Positions 1 to 10,759 are shown, counted from the first letter of the stretch. The stretch: DNA of 64,000 nt from Halichoerus grypus (GCF_964656455.1 NC_135717.1:17812775-17876774), one strand, 5' to 3'. Program-made: numbers and translations. Notes: generated by a model not told the origin, from the letters alone.

Positions 1-97
1 GGGCAGGAGGAACAGCCGTGCAAAGGTCCTGAGGCAGGAATCGGCGGGGTGTGGTAGAGAACAGAAGGAAGACCAGTGTGGCTAGAATTGAGAAGGC
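1..97 (-). repeat. L2 LINE fragment, cut by window start
   Basis: Reads as the reverse complement of the L2 3' region: GGAACAGCCGTGCAAAGG corresponds to the common L2 text CCTTTGCACTTGCTGTTCC. It continues to the left of the window. Confidence 0.5.
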
Positions 98-111
98 GGG
101 GGGGGGGGGGG
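98..111 (+). repeat. Run of 14 G
   Basis: An uninterrupted G run at the edge of the L2 fragment. Its length is prone to sequencing or assembly error. Confidence 0.95.
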
Positions 112-595
112 TAGTATTATGAGATATTATTTGATGGTATTATTTTGACATGAATTTTAAACAATATTGGAAGGTCCACAGGAGTACAACACTGTGATCC
201 CTGGTCCCCCAACCCTGCCCAGGCGGGAGCTGACGTCTTGCCGCCGCTGCCTTGCTTGGCAGGAGCCTCAGCCCTTCCTCGGCAGCCCTTGCTGAAGCCT
301 CCGTGCCCCTACCCCAAACTCGGGCAGCCTAAAAGCGGCCTAGACCCTCGGGCCCCAGACAGGGACTGGGGGACAGGGAGGCGGCTCAGAGACTGTCTGC
401 TGGTGCTGGCCGGCCTGCTGGCCCGGCGCGGATCACACGGGATGGGCTTGTCCAGCAGAGTGCCCATCGTGTTTTCTGTGATAATGGACCTTGAAAGTCA
501 AAGCTGGACACAACGGGCGGCCCCCTCCTGAGCTCCTCCCAAGCCTCCTGCTGTTAGTTCTGTAATCTGGGTGAGGTCTGTTAAACCCGATTCTC
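112..595. other. No gene seen
   Basis: An AT-rich stretch to about 190, then GC-richer DNA. A 97-codon open frame (238-531) has no recognisable domain or splice context and is probably chance. No repeat was recognised. Confidence 0.5.
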
Positions 596-800
596 CACGG
601 AAGGGCTGTGAGGAGCAGGGGGCTCCAGGCCTGGAAGTAACTCCGGGGTCACTGCCCTGCCACCCACGGGCTCAGTGACCTCCCACAAGTCACTGCAGGT
701 CACTTATCAAAATAAAAGAGGGAAGGAGGTCAATCATTACAGTTTCCAAGTTAGGGATTAACTGAGATTGTCCCCACGAGACATGGGTACATAAAAGGAA
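596..800 (+). repeat. MIR SINE
   Basis: The order of MIR landmarks is present in diverged form: a CTCAGTGACCTCCCACAAGTCACT segment, an A-rich AAATAAAAG segment, then GGGATTAACTGAGA matching the GGATTAAATGAGA block. Confidence 0.5.
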
Positions 801-1204
801 CCGAACCGCAGTAGGGGTCCGTCCTGCTGGCTATGTGGCCAAGGAGCTGGACACAGCAGCCCCTTAACTGACGGTACTCAAGACTATAATCCTTCTCTTC
901 CCACCTTGCTCACTCCCCTCCAGCTGCACGGGGACCCCTAGCTGCTCCTCCCGTGTGCCAGCATTCTTCCTGGAAGAGGCAGGGAAGGATCCTCCCCTGG
1001 AGCCTCCGGAGGGAGTGTGGCCCTGCCAACCCCTTGATCTCAGACTTCTGGCTTCCAGAACCGAGAGGGTCCATTTTTGTTGTGTGGAGCGGCCCAGTTT
1101 GTGGTGATGGGTTGCGGCAGCCCTGGGAAACCAGACCCCTATGTATCGCCAGTACCCAGAACAGGGCCTGAAATGCAGCAGGACAGGGAGCATCAGGCTT
1201 TCTC
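801..1204. other. No gene seen
   Basis: Open frames on both strands overlap each other here and carry no known motif. No repeat was recognised. Confidence 0.45.
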
Positions 1205-1500
1205 TGGAAAGGGCCAGACAGCAAACTTGTGCGGGCCGCTTGTCTCTGTCGCCACAACCGAGCTCTGCCAACGGAGCACGAGGCAGCCATAGACGATAGG
1301 GAGGCCACAGGGCCGTGTTCTAATAAAACCTGATGGATGCCAAAATTTGAATTTCATAGAATTTTCCAGTGTCACAAGATATTATTTTGATTGTTGCCCC
1401 CAACTATTTAAAAATGTGAAAAGCACCTTCTTAGCGGGCGGGTCGAGCACAAACAGGTGGTGGGCTGGATTTGGCGTGGGGGCCACTGTACACGAGCTTG
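1205..1500 (-). repeat. Old mammalian dispersed repeat, unnamed
   Basis: Matches in order a mammalian family whose other strand reads GGCCAAATCCGGCCC, TTTATTGGAACACAG and TCTATGGCTGC. Here GCAGCCATAGACGATAG, GTGTTCTAATAAAACCTGATG, CCAAAATTTGAATTTCATAGA and GGGCTGGATTTGGCG are visible. I do not assign the family name; a hAT-type DNA transposon is likely. Confidence 0.4.
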
Positions 1501-2884
1501 ATGAGTGTTTGCTGACGGATTGAAGACACTTACGGGGAGGTGGCTGGAGGCTCCAGTCAAATAGTTAGCCCAGGGACCGTGAGGAAGCCGCATGCACACT
1601 GACCTCCCCGGCGATTAAAATAGATTTGGATTCTGGAGCCCAGCAAACTGACTGGGGAGGTTGTCCCCAGGTCCTCCGTGCTGGTCTGGGCCATGATGGC
1701 TGACGCGATGGAGGAGGCGGAGGGTAGCCAGGAGCACTCCCTACACAGATTGGACGTTGAGCTGTGGACTTATGAGGGCAGACCATCCAGGTACAGCTCT
1801 GAGGACAGTGGAGCTGAACCTCTAACCCAGGGGTGGGCAAGCCCGGTCAGTGGCTGCCGGGATTAGGTCGGGAGTGTAAATTAGCCAAGTAGGTCTGATG
1901 TAAGACAATTGGGAGTGGCGGGGAGTGTGGCAAAGTGGGGAGACCACCTCAACTCCAGCTAATTCTGCCAGCTGGGAATGCAGGCCCCGTGCTGGCAGAG
2001 TTTTAGATGGTTCCTGAGAAGGTAGAGAATCCAGTTGTTTGTATGAAATCTCTTGATTTCAAAACTTGGCTCAAGAAAAAACAATCTTGGCTTAAACTAA
2101 AAAAAAAAAGTCATGCCAGGAGTTTTCCATGTGTCAAACGGATATTGTCACACCCATCTTATGATGGTTCAGGGGGGCTTGACCAACGGCACACAGCTCT
2201 GAGATGGTCAGTCTGTGTGTCCGTGACCTTGCAGTTTTCTGAGCGAGGGCTCCCTGGGCCGCGGTCACTGGGTGGAGACAAAGGGCTCAGAGGGTCTCTC
2301 TCCAGCTGGGACAGTGGGTCCTGTCCCTCCAGTCAGAGGGGGCCAGAGACTGAGGTTCAGGTTCCTGGAGTGACAAGGTCACATGTGACTCTCCTCGGTT
2401 GATGGAGAGGTGGCCGGGCACACACCCCCATGTCTGATGGAAGCAGCTGTTGCTCATGTTTGCCAAGGAGCCAACCCTTCGTTAAAGAAACCTTGGGAAA
2501 ATGGGTGTCCCTCCGCGCCTGCGTCTTCGGGGCCCAGGAAAGCACTCTGCATGTGCTTAGCAGGCTAGACAGCCCTTCTGCAAACCCCTCCTGACTGCAC
2601 CGTCTCATTTCACAATCCCATCAGACTCGGCACCTGCTCTGCTGGAGAAGGATTTGTTCTTAATGAGTCTGCCCAGAATTGCCTTGTTTCCTTGGCGTTG
2701 ACAAACTATATCCCTTAATAAAACTTTCATGACTCAATTTAGCGAGGGAGACATGTAATCCCCCCTGATCTCAGAGATCATCCCCGGGAGTCGGTCCCGG
2801 GAACATTCCTGTGATTGACACCAACGCTGTCTTCAGGGCATCTGCGGGCAGAGGGAGCCGCCCTCTCCCGCCTCTGCCCTAATC
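1501..2884. other. No gene seen; weak repeat traces
   Basis: Mostly unassigned sequence. TTGTATGAAATCTCTTGAT near 2039 also occurs near 10561 (TTGTATGAAATCTCATGAT), so 1990-2110 is probably a remnant of the same old DNA transposon. An AT-richer stretch at 2640-2760 shows no repeat. Open frames are short and lack motifs. Confidence 0.4.
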
Positions 2885-3316
2885 ACCTGTGGCTGAGTGT
2901 CTGCAGACCTACCAGCCCTTTGTAACATGCCCCTCCCATCAAGAGATTGGGTCTATTTGCCCTCCCCTGAGGTCCGGGCTGAGGTGGTTTGACCAATAGA
3001 ATGCATGGAAGGGACTCATGTGCATGCCTGGGGTGGAGCTCCAGAAGTCTTGCAGCTTTCACCCCAGCGGAAGGGCTCCGGGGAGGAGAGCTGAGATACC
3101 CCAACCAGCACATTGACAGCTGCCAGATGTGCCAGTGAGGTCATCATTGACCCCCTAGCCCCGGTCGAGCCATCAGAAAACTGCAACCCATGCATGACGG
3201 CAGGAGAGAGGAGCAGGGTTGCCCAGATTCCAACCCATAGCATCATGAGAAACAGTTGCTGCTTTACGCCACTGAGTTTGGCAAGTTTGTTAAATGGAAC
3301 TGGATGACAGCTGTAG
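2885..3316 (+). repeat. MLT1-type MaLR LTR
   Basis: The 3' end shows CATCATGAGAAACAGTTG followed by GCCACTGAGTTTGGCAAGTT, the diverged form of the MLT1-type ending (...AAGCCACTAAGTTTTGGGG...). Upstream, CCCATCAAGAGATTGGGTCTATTT and GACCAATAGAATGC fit the same family. The 76- and 230-codon minus-strand frames across it are spurious. Confidence 0.45.
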
Positions 3317-3319
3317 CCA

Positions 3320-3735
3320 CCTCTTAGTCTCAGCCATGAGGTTTGGGTGGGGGCTGAGCCACACACAGCTCTAGGGGTGTGTCCTGACTGGCTTAAGCCA
3401 ATCGGAACATCCCATTCTCCCAGTCCATGTTGAGGCATCAGGAACGATGTACTGGGGCTTCCCAGAGAGAGCACCTCCCCACTGCCTGAGAAAGAGCTGG
3501 TGTGCTGTGAAAATGTGAGGTCAGGAATCAAGGGAGCCATTCTGGGGACTTCCATGTGGAGCCAAGGGCAGAAGGATGAAATGAATGCCAAAGAAGATAA
3601 ACCAGAAGCCTGAAGAGGAGGACCCATGTCCTTGACATCTTTGAGCAGCTTGATCAAGCCATACCTACAGCAAGACCTCCCCCTGGGCTTTTCAATTGTA
3701 TAAGCCAATGAGTGTCCCTTGAATGGTTTAAGCCA
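3320..3735 (+). repeat. Possible LTR-type dispersed repeat
   Basis: The end GGGCTTTTCAATTGTATAAGCCAATGAGT followed by a TTAAGCCAG-type block resembles the 3' end of an old mammalian LTR-like repeat. The family is not identified. Confidence 0.3.
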
Positions 3736-3892
3736 GCTCTAAATGACACACTTTCCTGCATATGTGGCACAAGAGCATCCAGGGGATGTACTTATAGATT
3801 TTTTTCATTTAAGACATTAGGGCACGTATAGACAAAGAATTATGTTAAGGGGTGTGCATTAAAATGTTGTTTCTATCAAAAAACTAGAAATA

Positions 3893-4077
3893 GGGGCACC
3901 TGGGTGGCTCAGTCGGTTAAGCGTCTGCCTTCAGCTCAGGTCGTGATCCCGGGCTCCTGGGATCAAGCCCCACATCAGGCTCCTTGCTCAGCAGGGAGTC
4001 TACTTCTCCTTCTCCCTCTGTCCCTCCCTTCAGGCTTGTGCTCTCTCTCTCTCTCAAATAAATAAAATCTTAGGGGG
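3893..4077 (+). mobile_element. Can-SINE (SINEC), full length
   Basis: Head GGGGCACCTGGGTGGCTCAGTC with A-box and B-box (GGGATCAAGCC) of a tRNA-derived pol III promoter, then a TC-rich stretch, CAAATAAATAAAATCTTA and a tail. A purine tract extends the tail, and no target duplication could be defined. Confidence 0.92.
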
Positions 4078-4146
4078 AAAAAAAGGAAGAAAGAAAGGGA
4101 GAGAGGGAGGAAAGAAGAAAGGAAGGAATGGAGAAAGAAAGGAAAA
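4078..4146 (+). repeat. Purine (GA/GGAA) tract
   Basis: About 68 bases almost purely of A and G, probably grown from the SINE A-tail. Its complement gives a pyrimidine-rich low-complexity peptide on the minus strand, which is not a gene. Confidence 0.9.
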
Positions 4147-4199
4147 TGGCCCTCGAATGGTATAACAATTCCAAGAAGATAAAAGACATCTTCTGTGGA

Positions 4200-4955
4200 C
4201 TGGTGTTGGATATTGATCAGGTAGCCCGCAGCCTCCAAACTGGCCCCTAATGATCCCCACCTTCTAGTCACATCTCTGAGTAGTCCTCTCTCATGTTGGT
4301 TGGTATTGACCTGTGTAATGCCTTGAATATTATGGAAATGTGACATCCAAAGCTAGATCATAAAAGACATTGCAGGGGCGCCTGGGTGGCTCAGTCGTTA
4401 AGCGTCTGCCTTCGGCTCAGGTCATGATCCCAGGGTCCTGGGTTCGAGCCCCGCATCGGGCTCCCCGCTCAGGCGGGAAGCCTGCTTCTCCCTCCCCCAC
4501 TCCCCTGCCCCTGCTTGTGTTCCCTCTCTGGCTGTTTCTCTCTGTCAAATAAATAAATAAAATCTTAAAAAAAAAAAAAAAAAAGACATTGCAGCTTTTG
4601 CCTCATTTTCTCTAAGATCACTGGCTCTGAGGAAGCCAGCTGCCATCTTGTGAGGGCACTCAAGCCACACTATAGACAGATGAGCATGGCGGTGGGTGGG
4701 GGGGTCTGCTGCTTTCTGCCAACAGCCAGCATGAACTTTTGGGGCAGCCATCTTGCAAGTCAAGCCTTCAGAGACTGTAGCCCTGGCCGACATCTTGACA
4801 GTGGCCCCGTGAGAGAACCTGAGCCAGAACCACCCCGCTAACCCAGTCCCAAATTCCTGACTCAGAGATACTGCAAGCTAATAAAAGCTTCTTGCTATTT
4901 TAAGCTACTGTGTTTTGGGTATTTTTTTACACAGCAATGGCTGACTAGTACTCCA
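4200..4955 (+). repeat. MLT1-type LTR split by a Can-SINE
   Basis: Left part ends AGCTAGATCATAAAAGACATTGCAG; right part resumes GCAGCTTTTGCCTCATTTTC and runs through GCCATCTTG, CAAGCCTTCAGAGACTG, GAGCCAGAACCACCC and TTTTAAGCTACTGTGTTTTGGGT to ACACAGCAATGGCTGACTAGTAC, a typical MLT1-like 3' end. Total length without the SINE is about 550 bp. Confidence 0.6.
4376..4580 (+). mobile_element. Can-SINE with exact 14-bp target duplication
   Basis: GGGCGCCTGGGTGGCTCAGTC head, TC-rich middle, (AATA)n, AATCTT and an A tail. The duplication AAAAGACATTGCAG lies at 4362-4375 and 4581-4594 without mismatch, so the insertion is recent relative to the LTR it interrupts. Confidence 0.96.
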
Positions 4956-5059
4956 AGAGGGAGGAACCCATGTTTATTAGACCCTTGCATTTTTCCAGGA
5001 ATCCACAAATACTCTTATTGTGAACCCCTCAACAGACTCTCATGGACAGTCAGTATGGC

Positions 5060-5245
5060 TTAAAGCATTTTCTGTATTATTCAGGTAATTTTCACAAGAA
5101 ATCTGAGGCAGAGGCTACTATTATTCTCACTTTACAGACAAAGAAACCAAGACCCTGAAAGACTAAATGGCCAGCTGGGATTCAAACTCACATGGTCTGG
5201 CTCCAGGGGCTACTACACTTCTGTCCATCATGCCACGTCGTGAGA
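5060..5245 (-). repeat. MIR SINE
   Basis: Reverse MIR landmarks: CTCACTTTACAGACAAAGAAACC, GGCCAGCTGGGATTCAAACTC and GGTCTGGCTCCAGGG. Confidence 0.55.
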
Positions 5246-5627
5246 AGACACCAAGGCTCAGCAGTTAGAGCAACCGATGTCCTTGTGAGTTCCCTTTCTT
5301 TCTTCCCTCTTGTCCATCGAAAAGGAAGGGTTTTATGAAGGCATGTTTTATGAACATCTCTGGGACATATGTTGGCCATTTCTGCTCTCCACATTCTTTT
5401 TCAGTTCTGTCAATTCTATATACGTTGTTTCTGGAGAAGCTGTGAGTTCTAATGGGGAGATGTCTCCAGTTGACCTCTTCCCATCTTCCTGGTGACCCAG
5501 ACTTGCTGCACTGGATGCCTGGGGCCACCAGTAATTCCATCTTTGAGGACATGCCTCACACAGGTCATTAGGGAGAGGGCTGGGGGCTGGAAATGTGAAG
5601 TAATGAGAACACAAATGTCCACTGTAT

Positions 5628-6090
5628 CGGTTAGCTTTTCCTCCCAAAATGTTATGTAAAAAATGACCCCCCCCCAAGTCAGTGCCTTAAAGCAACACTT
5701 GTTTATTCATGAGGACCTGTGCGTTGGTTGGTTGACTAAACTAGGCTGCAGTCAGTGAGGGAGCTCTGCTGGTCTTGGCTGGGCTCAGTCACCCATGTGG
5801 AAGTCAGTTGGGGGGCTGTCAGTCAAGGTCCTCCTCCTGGGGCTAGCTAGCCTAGCTCAGGTGTGTTCTTATCCTGGTATTGACAGAGGGCAAGTGGGAA
5901 CACGAAAGGTACCTTGAGGGCTAGCCTGGGAACTGGCCCATCAATATTTCTACCTTATACTATTGGCAAAGCAAGTCACGTGGCCAAATCCAAAGTCAAG
6001 AGCCAGGGAAGTGGGCCCATAGTGGAAGAGTACTCCAAAGTTACATGGCAAAAGATATGACACAGAAATATGGTACAGAAATAAGTACCA
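5628..6090 (-). repeat. MLT1-like dispersed repeat, antisense
   Basis: Begins TGTATCGGTTAGCTTTTCC, then GTCTTGGCTGGGCTCAGTCACCC, GGCAAAGCAAGTCACGTGGCC, the order seen in the family whose consensus starts with a TTAGCTTTTGCTGTGTAACAA block. A similar copy lies at 23375-23835. Confidence 0.45.
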
Positions 6091-6629
6091 GAGCCAGAAC
6101 AACAGCCTAGGCAGAAAGGCCACATTAGCTTCCAAACTCCACTGTATTTCTCCCAAACCACCAAGAAGGCAGGCTCCACCTTCTCCCAGGGCCCAGGTCC
6201 CTCTGCCCTGCAGCCAGACTACAGGTATACACGGGAGGGGCCACACTAGGTCACAACCACCTGGTCTGCTTCCTCCCCGCATTGATTATGACCCCTTTAG
6301 ACCAGTAGTACCCACATTCCTGAGTGTGAAGACTTACTACAATCCCTTTGACTTATAGCCCAAATCCACCCACTTGCGTGCCCATCCTTGGTTCACAGTG
6401 CACTCTGTGTGGAGGGTGCTGGCCAGGGGTAGATTTTCTCTCAATAATATCCTTAACCCAAGAGGGGGCTCCATTCTTTCCTCCATGCTTCACTGACTTC
6501 ACGATGTCAGTGAAACCCTCTTCTAATACAAAGATTGCTTTTCTGGTCCAAAACTTCCAACACACAGAATGGAGTTGACCACTCAGAGGGTTCCTGGGGA
6601 GGCCCTTTCCAGGTTAAGGCATCCTGGGC
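6091..6629. other. No gene seen
   Basis: Opposite-strand open frames of 110 (minus) and 76 (plus) codons show no motif. Part may be extra LTR-derived sequence. Confidence 0.4.
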
Positions 6630-6800
6630 CACTGGAGTTGGAGTCACATGCCTGGGGTTGAAGCTTAGCTCTGTGCCATCGACCTCGGGCAGGTCACTTC
6701 TCTTCCAGTTTCGGTTTTCTTATCTATAAAATGGGTATATAAGGGCACCATCAAGGTCATGTGTGCAAAGCTCTGGGTACTCTGTGTGGCCTTTAGTGGA
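6630..6800 (+). repeat. MIR SINE
   Basis: Clear MIR order: TGGAGTTGGAGTCACATGCCTGGGTT-like start, CTCGGGCAGGTCACTTCTC, CAGTTTCGGTTTTCTTATCTATAAAATGGG. Confidence 0.6.
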
Positions 6801-6856
6801 TGTTCTTTCTTTTTCTTTTACTTGGGAGACTAAACCAATGAAAGGAGGGTTAGGCA

Positions 6857-6873
6857 GGTGTGTGTGTGTGTGC
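6857..6873 (+). repeat. Short GT repeat
   Basis: About eight GT units ending in GTGCGC. Flanking 6801-7249 has no recognised gene; an open frame at 6860-7225 begins in this repeat and is probably chance. Confidence 0.85.
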
Positions 6874-7249
6874 GCATCTGCACTGGTTAACAGATTGTGT
6901 GGTAAAGAAAAAAAGACTCCAGAAGATGTGTCTTGATTATAAACCCGGGGAAAATAAGGCAGCGTTCAGCAGCACAGGAAGGCTCCCTCTTTTCCAGCGA
7001 GTTCTGTGCCCCTCACCTTCCATGAGAGCGGGGGACTTGGGCATCCCTTGCACAGGCCTGGGCTTCAGTTGGCTAGAAGCCCACAGTGTCTCCTGCGTGG
7101 CGGGGAAAGCTCTGATCCCCAAGTTCAAGGGTCCCCATGTTCACACCCGGGGACTCCCCCTTGCCCTCCCAACAGTATCCCTTTTGACAGTATCATCTAT
7201 CACAGCCACAACAATCATGTCCTAAGAACGCTTTCTGGTTGACCTCTCC

Positions 7250-7392
7250 GAGTTCTGCCCAGTTCTGTGCCTCAGTTTCCCTGGCTGTCAAAGAGGACTA
7301 GACCCATGCCTGCCTCATCGTATGGCTTGTGGGTATAATGAGTTAATAGATGGGAGCCTGCTTACATAGCTCCTGGCACAGAATCCATATTT
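7250..7392 (+). repeat. MIR SINE
   Basis: GCCTCAGTTTCCCTGGCTGTCAAAGAGGACTAG, GTATAATGAGTTAATAGATG and CTCCTGGCACAGAATCC follow the MIR 3' half. Confidence 0.55.
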
Positions 7393-8610
7393 TCTATCGT
7401 TATATTTATCACTTATATTATTACTGCTAAAAACAAGACCTTTACACAGAAGACTTCTCAGTGATCCTTTGTTACGAGTTGGGGAGCGACCCTGAGGATG
7501 ACTTTCCACAGCTGCTGAGACTGAATGTGAATCTTGCGTTTTTCTTTCATGAAAAAGACAAGTGCCCACATTAGCTGAACTCTTTTGGGGTGACACGTGA
7601 CCGTCAGCTGTTTTCCCCCCCAAAAACAATGCACCTAATCTGCTCTTTCAAGAAGAAGGTGACTTTCAAACAATGCATGAGACTAATTGCTTTTTGAGAG
7701 GAACTCAGGTGTTCGGAAGAGCATTTTGAAAGCAGATGTTTGGAAATGCTTCCATTGTTATGAGCTTTTGTTGCCAAAAAGCAATGAAAGTATGTTTCCT
7801 TCAAAAACTCTCCAAGTCTGCATGCTTTAAGAACTTGAAAACAGAGAATTTCAACCAATTCTAAAATCTTTCAAAAGAAAACTTTTAGGGAGACTTGAAT
7901 CCATTTGCTAAAAACACACAAATACCAATCTGCTGATTTGTCTGCAAGACTAAGTGATGGACATCAAGGAAGATGGATGTACTTTAGCCAAATTTCACCA
8001 AAAACGGTTCCCTATTTTGTGAATGGGACTCAAATGTGAGTATCGATACATAGAAAGCATAGCCCACAAGCCGCTCTTCCATTTGGATTTATCAATCTTT
8101 GTATAAATCAAAATTTCAACATTGCTTTCAGCTTTAACAGCCGCTCAAATCAAGTATGGAAAGAACCTTACATAAAACCAGACCTTTGACCTACCACAAT
8201 GCGGTGTTAACCCACGCATTTCAAAAACCAACAAACAAAACACACGCAGCTGCATTGCAAGCAGTAAAAAAACCATTAAGAACGTTTAAGTGAAAACCAA
8301 AAGGTCTGTTATGCTGTTATTAAATAAAATAGAAACACTTAAAAGTAGTGTTGATCTAGTCTTTATGCCCTTTAAATTTTTCTGGTTTTTATATGTATGT
8401 TTTATACTGTTCGTGATATATTTGTGCATCACTAGGGAGTTTATAAATATTGATACTCAGTTCCAGGCTTCTGCTCTTAATCACTTATGGAGTCCCAGGT
8501 CCCTCCCCCACAGATCTCTCCCCAGGCAGTGTTAGCTTGGCGGTGGTGGTGGGTGGGGAGGGAGGGGGCTTCCTCCCTGGTCGGGAAAGCAAGGTCCGCT
8601 GTGCTTCTCT
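7393..8610. other. AT-rich unique sequence, no gene seen
   Basis: No repeat was recognised over roughly 7550-8460, unlike the surroundings. It contains TAATTG and CCATTGTTATG motifs of homeodomain and SOX type. Open frames are short and without domains. See the finding on possible conserved non-coding DNA. Confidence 0.45.
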
Positions 8611-8613
8611 TGG

Positions 8614-8627
8614 CCCCTAGGGGGCAG
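8614..8627 (+). promoter_or_regulatory. CTCF-like motif
   Basis: CCCCTAGGGGGCAG differs from the CTCF core CCASYAGRKGGCRS at one position only. It lies about 6 kb upstream of GSG1L exon 1. Motif match alone does not prove binding. Confidence 0.4.
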
Positions 8628-8869
8628 CAGAGGGAAGCAAACAACAGCTTCGGAAGGTCCGCTCAGAAAAAACAGCCCAAGAAGAGGCTGGTCCATGAGA
8701 CACCTTAAAACGTCTGTTTTCTCCCCAGTCTTCCTGTCATCCCTCCTCAAGACTGGAGTAAAACAAACCAGCTTCAGACCTTGGAGACTGAGGAAAATCC
8801 CACTGAGCGCTGAGAACAAGGAGGGGAGTCAGTGAGTGAGGAAGGGGGGTTCATTTTGGGCCGTGGGGC

Positions 8870-9035
8870 TGACACCTGATTCACCCGAAGACGCCAGGGA
8901 GATCAGCCCTGGATTCTGACCCCTGCCCCCCTGCTCCTTCCTGAGCTTCAGTTTCTCCGTAAGAGTCCCATAAGGGTTCAATGATATCTCTTTGGCCAAA
9001 GTGCCTGGCATGCAGTTGGTGCCAAATAAATGTTC
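8870..9035 (+). repeat. MIR SINE fragment
   Basis: CTGAGCTTCAGTTTCTCCGTAAG, then GTGCCTGGCATGCAGTTGGTGCCAAATAAATGTT: the MIR 3' end with its AATAAATGTT stop. Confidence 0.5.
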
Positions 9036-9234
9036 TCAGACTCTGACTTGACCGACGCTCAGAGCCAGCTTCAGTGTGTGGCGTGAGCCTGACACATCTT
9101 CAAGACGCCTCACCTCCCATGCACCACCCCTTATCCCCTGCTGGCCTCCTGGGCGACCTTCCGGAGACACAGCCCCGGTCACACCATGCTCCTGCTCCAC
9201 AACCATCACTGGGTCCCCACGCTCGGCTCATGCT

Positions 9235-9345
9235 AGTGTTCCCTTCCCCCACCCCTGTTCACAGATGAGAAAACAGAGGCTCTGAGACACAGGTGTGGCC
9301 CAGAAGTGGCAGGGCCCGGATGAAAATTCAGACCTTCCGCCCTCG
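9235..9345 (-). repeat. MIR SINE fragment
   Basis: TTCACAGATGAGAAAACAGAGGCTCTGAGACAC and AGAAGTGGCAGGGCCCGGATG are the reverse of MIR. Confidence 0.5.
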
Positions 9346-9389
9346 ACCGAACACCTCACTCTCCAACTCCCCCCCCCTTAGCGTGGCCC

Positions 9390-9615
9390 CCAGTTGCTCC
9401 CTCTTTCCTTTATTCCACTGCATAGACTCTGCTGCATAGACCATATAGACTACCATGTGCATTTATCGAGTTTATTAGCGGCGTCCTTGTTTATCATTGT
9501 CTTTTTCTCGAGAACGTGAGCCCCACAGAGTCACGGACCTGGTTTGTCATGTTCGCCGAATGCCTGGCACAGAGCAGGGGCCCAATAATTCTTCTGGAAC
9601 GGTTGTTGGAAGAGC
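9390..9615 (+). repeat. L2 LINE 3' end
   Basis: GAACGTGAGCCCCACAGAGTCACGGACCTGG, then GAATGCCTGGCACAGAGCAGGGGCCCAATAATT: the L2 3' terminal block. Confidence 0.55.
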
Positions 9616-10129
9616 TAAGACAGTTTCAAAGAACAGGCCCATCTAATGAAGCTGGTTCCTTTCTCCTCGCGAGAACCCACCCCCTGGGACTTCTTTGATT
9701 GCACGGAGCCCTAGGGTCCCTTCCTCCCCTGGGAACACTCGCCCCGAGGAGCAAGCTGCCTCTAAACACAGCAGCACTGGGATGGTGGGGTGGGGGGGCT
9801 TTCACGGAAAGCCTGGAGTAGTGTCTTTACCAGGGGAATAGAGAGGGTATTATGCTTAGATACCTTGAGAATGAATGTTTAAAAAAAACCTCACCGATAA
9901 TTGTTAATTGACTAATCCCTTGCTATAATTAGGAGGGCCCAGGGGCCAGGGATGCTCTGGTTTCCCAAGCTCTATTTTGAAGGTTTAGGATATAGGAAGG
10001 GACTTAGGAGGCCCAGAAGCTAACCAATGCCTTTGTATCAGCCCACTCCAAGGGAAAGTCGGAAGCAAAATGCAAGTGGGCCATGTCCTTCCAATGCATA
10101 TTCATACTTCCTGAAAAGCAGTAATTTCA
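9616..10129. other. No gene seen; TAAT-rich patch
   Basis: Unassigned. 9885-9935 has a cluster of homeodomain-like cores: GATAATTGTTAATTGACTAATCC and TATAATTAGG within 50 bp. Confidence 0.4.
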
Positions 10130-10345
10130 TTATGAATAGCAACATTTTTTTTTCTGGTCAATTTTGTTGAATATAAAAAAGTGCACAATTCCCAACTGTA
10201 CGGCTCGATGAGTTTTCATAAACTGAACCCACCTGTGTGAGCGGCCCCCAGAGGCCCCCCCACCATGGCCCTCCCAGCCACCAGGCCGCCTCCCAAGCAT
10301 AACCCTCATGCTGACTTTTAGCACTGTAGATTGGTTTTGTCAAAA
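10130..10345. repeat. Old L1 fragment (L1M type)
   Basis: AAAAAGTGCACAATTCCCAACTGTACGGCTCGATGAGTTTTCATAAACTG resembles the old L1 block with GTGTACAATTTGATGAGTTTTGACA. Confidence 0.4.
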
Positions 10346-10544
10346 ATGTTTTGGGCTTTGATTCCAGGTTCTTAGATTCAAATGCACACCCCCACCCCGG
10401 GGCCCCCACAGGCATCCCTGAGGATGGAAGGGCCCCAGAGAGACTGTGGCCCCTCGTGTCCCCTGCACAGGGACTTCTGCCAATAGTTACCAGGCCAGGA
10501 AGCAGGCCTGGTGTGGGCACACAATTTGATCTTGCCAAAGAAGT

Positions 10545-10705
10545 TAGAAGTCTAGATTTTTGTATGAAATCTCATGATTATTGAGCGTTGGTAACTCATG
10601 AAAATTTGACATGCTGTGGAGGCAAGTCCAAGCAGGCCAAACAAAACACGCTTATGGGCCAAATTTGGCCTGCAGGCTGTCAGTGGGGGAGACCTCGAGG
10701 GGCCC
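10545..10705. repeat. Old DNA-transposon-like fragment
   Basis: TTTTTGTATGAAATCTCATGATTATT, then GGGCCAAATTTGGCCTGCAGGCTGTCAGTGGGG. The GGCCAAATNNGGCC block is typical of old mammalian hAT-type repeats. Family name not assigned. Confidence 0.38.
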
Positions 10706-10759
10706 CCAGGCCTGCTGCGGAGACAGGTGTGGACACAGGCCTCGCAGCTCAGAGGAGGG

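Noticed and set aside
3016..3708. 230-codon minus-strand open frame
   Set aside because: It runs antisense across an MLT1-type LTR and another old repeat and has no recognisable domain.
3893..4580. tRNA gene candidates in the SINE heads
   Set aside because: A and B boxes are those of tRNA-derived Can-SINEs followed by the TC-rich body and A tail; no cloverleaf tRNA gene is present.
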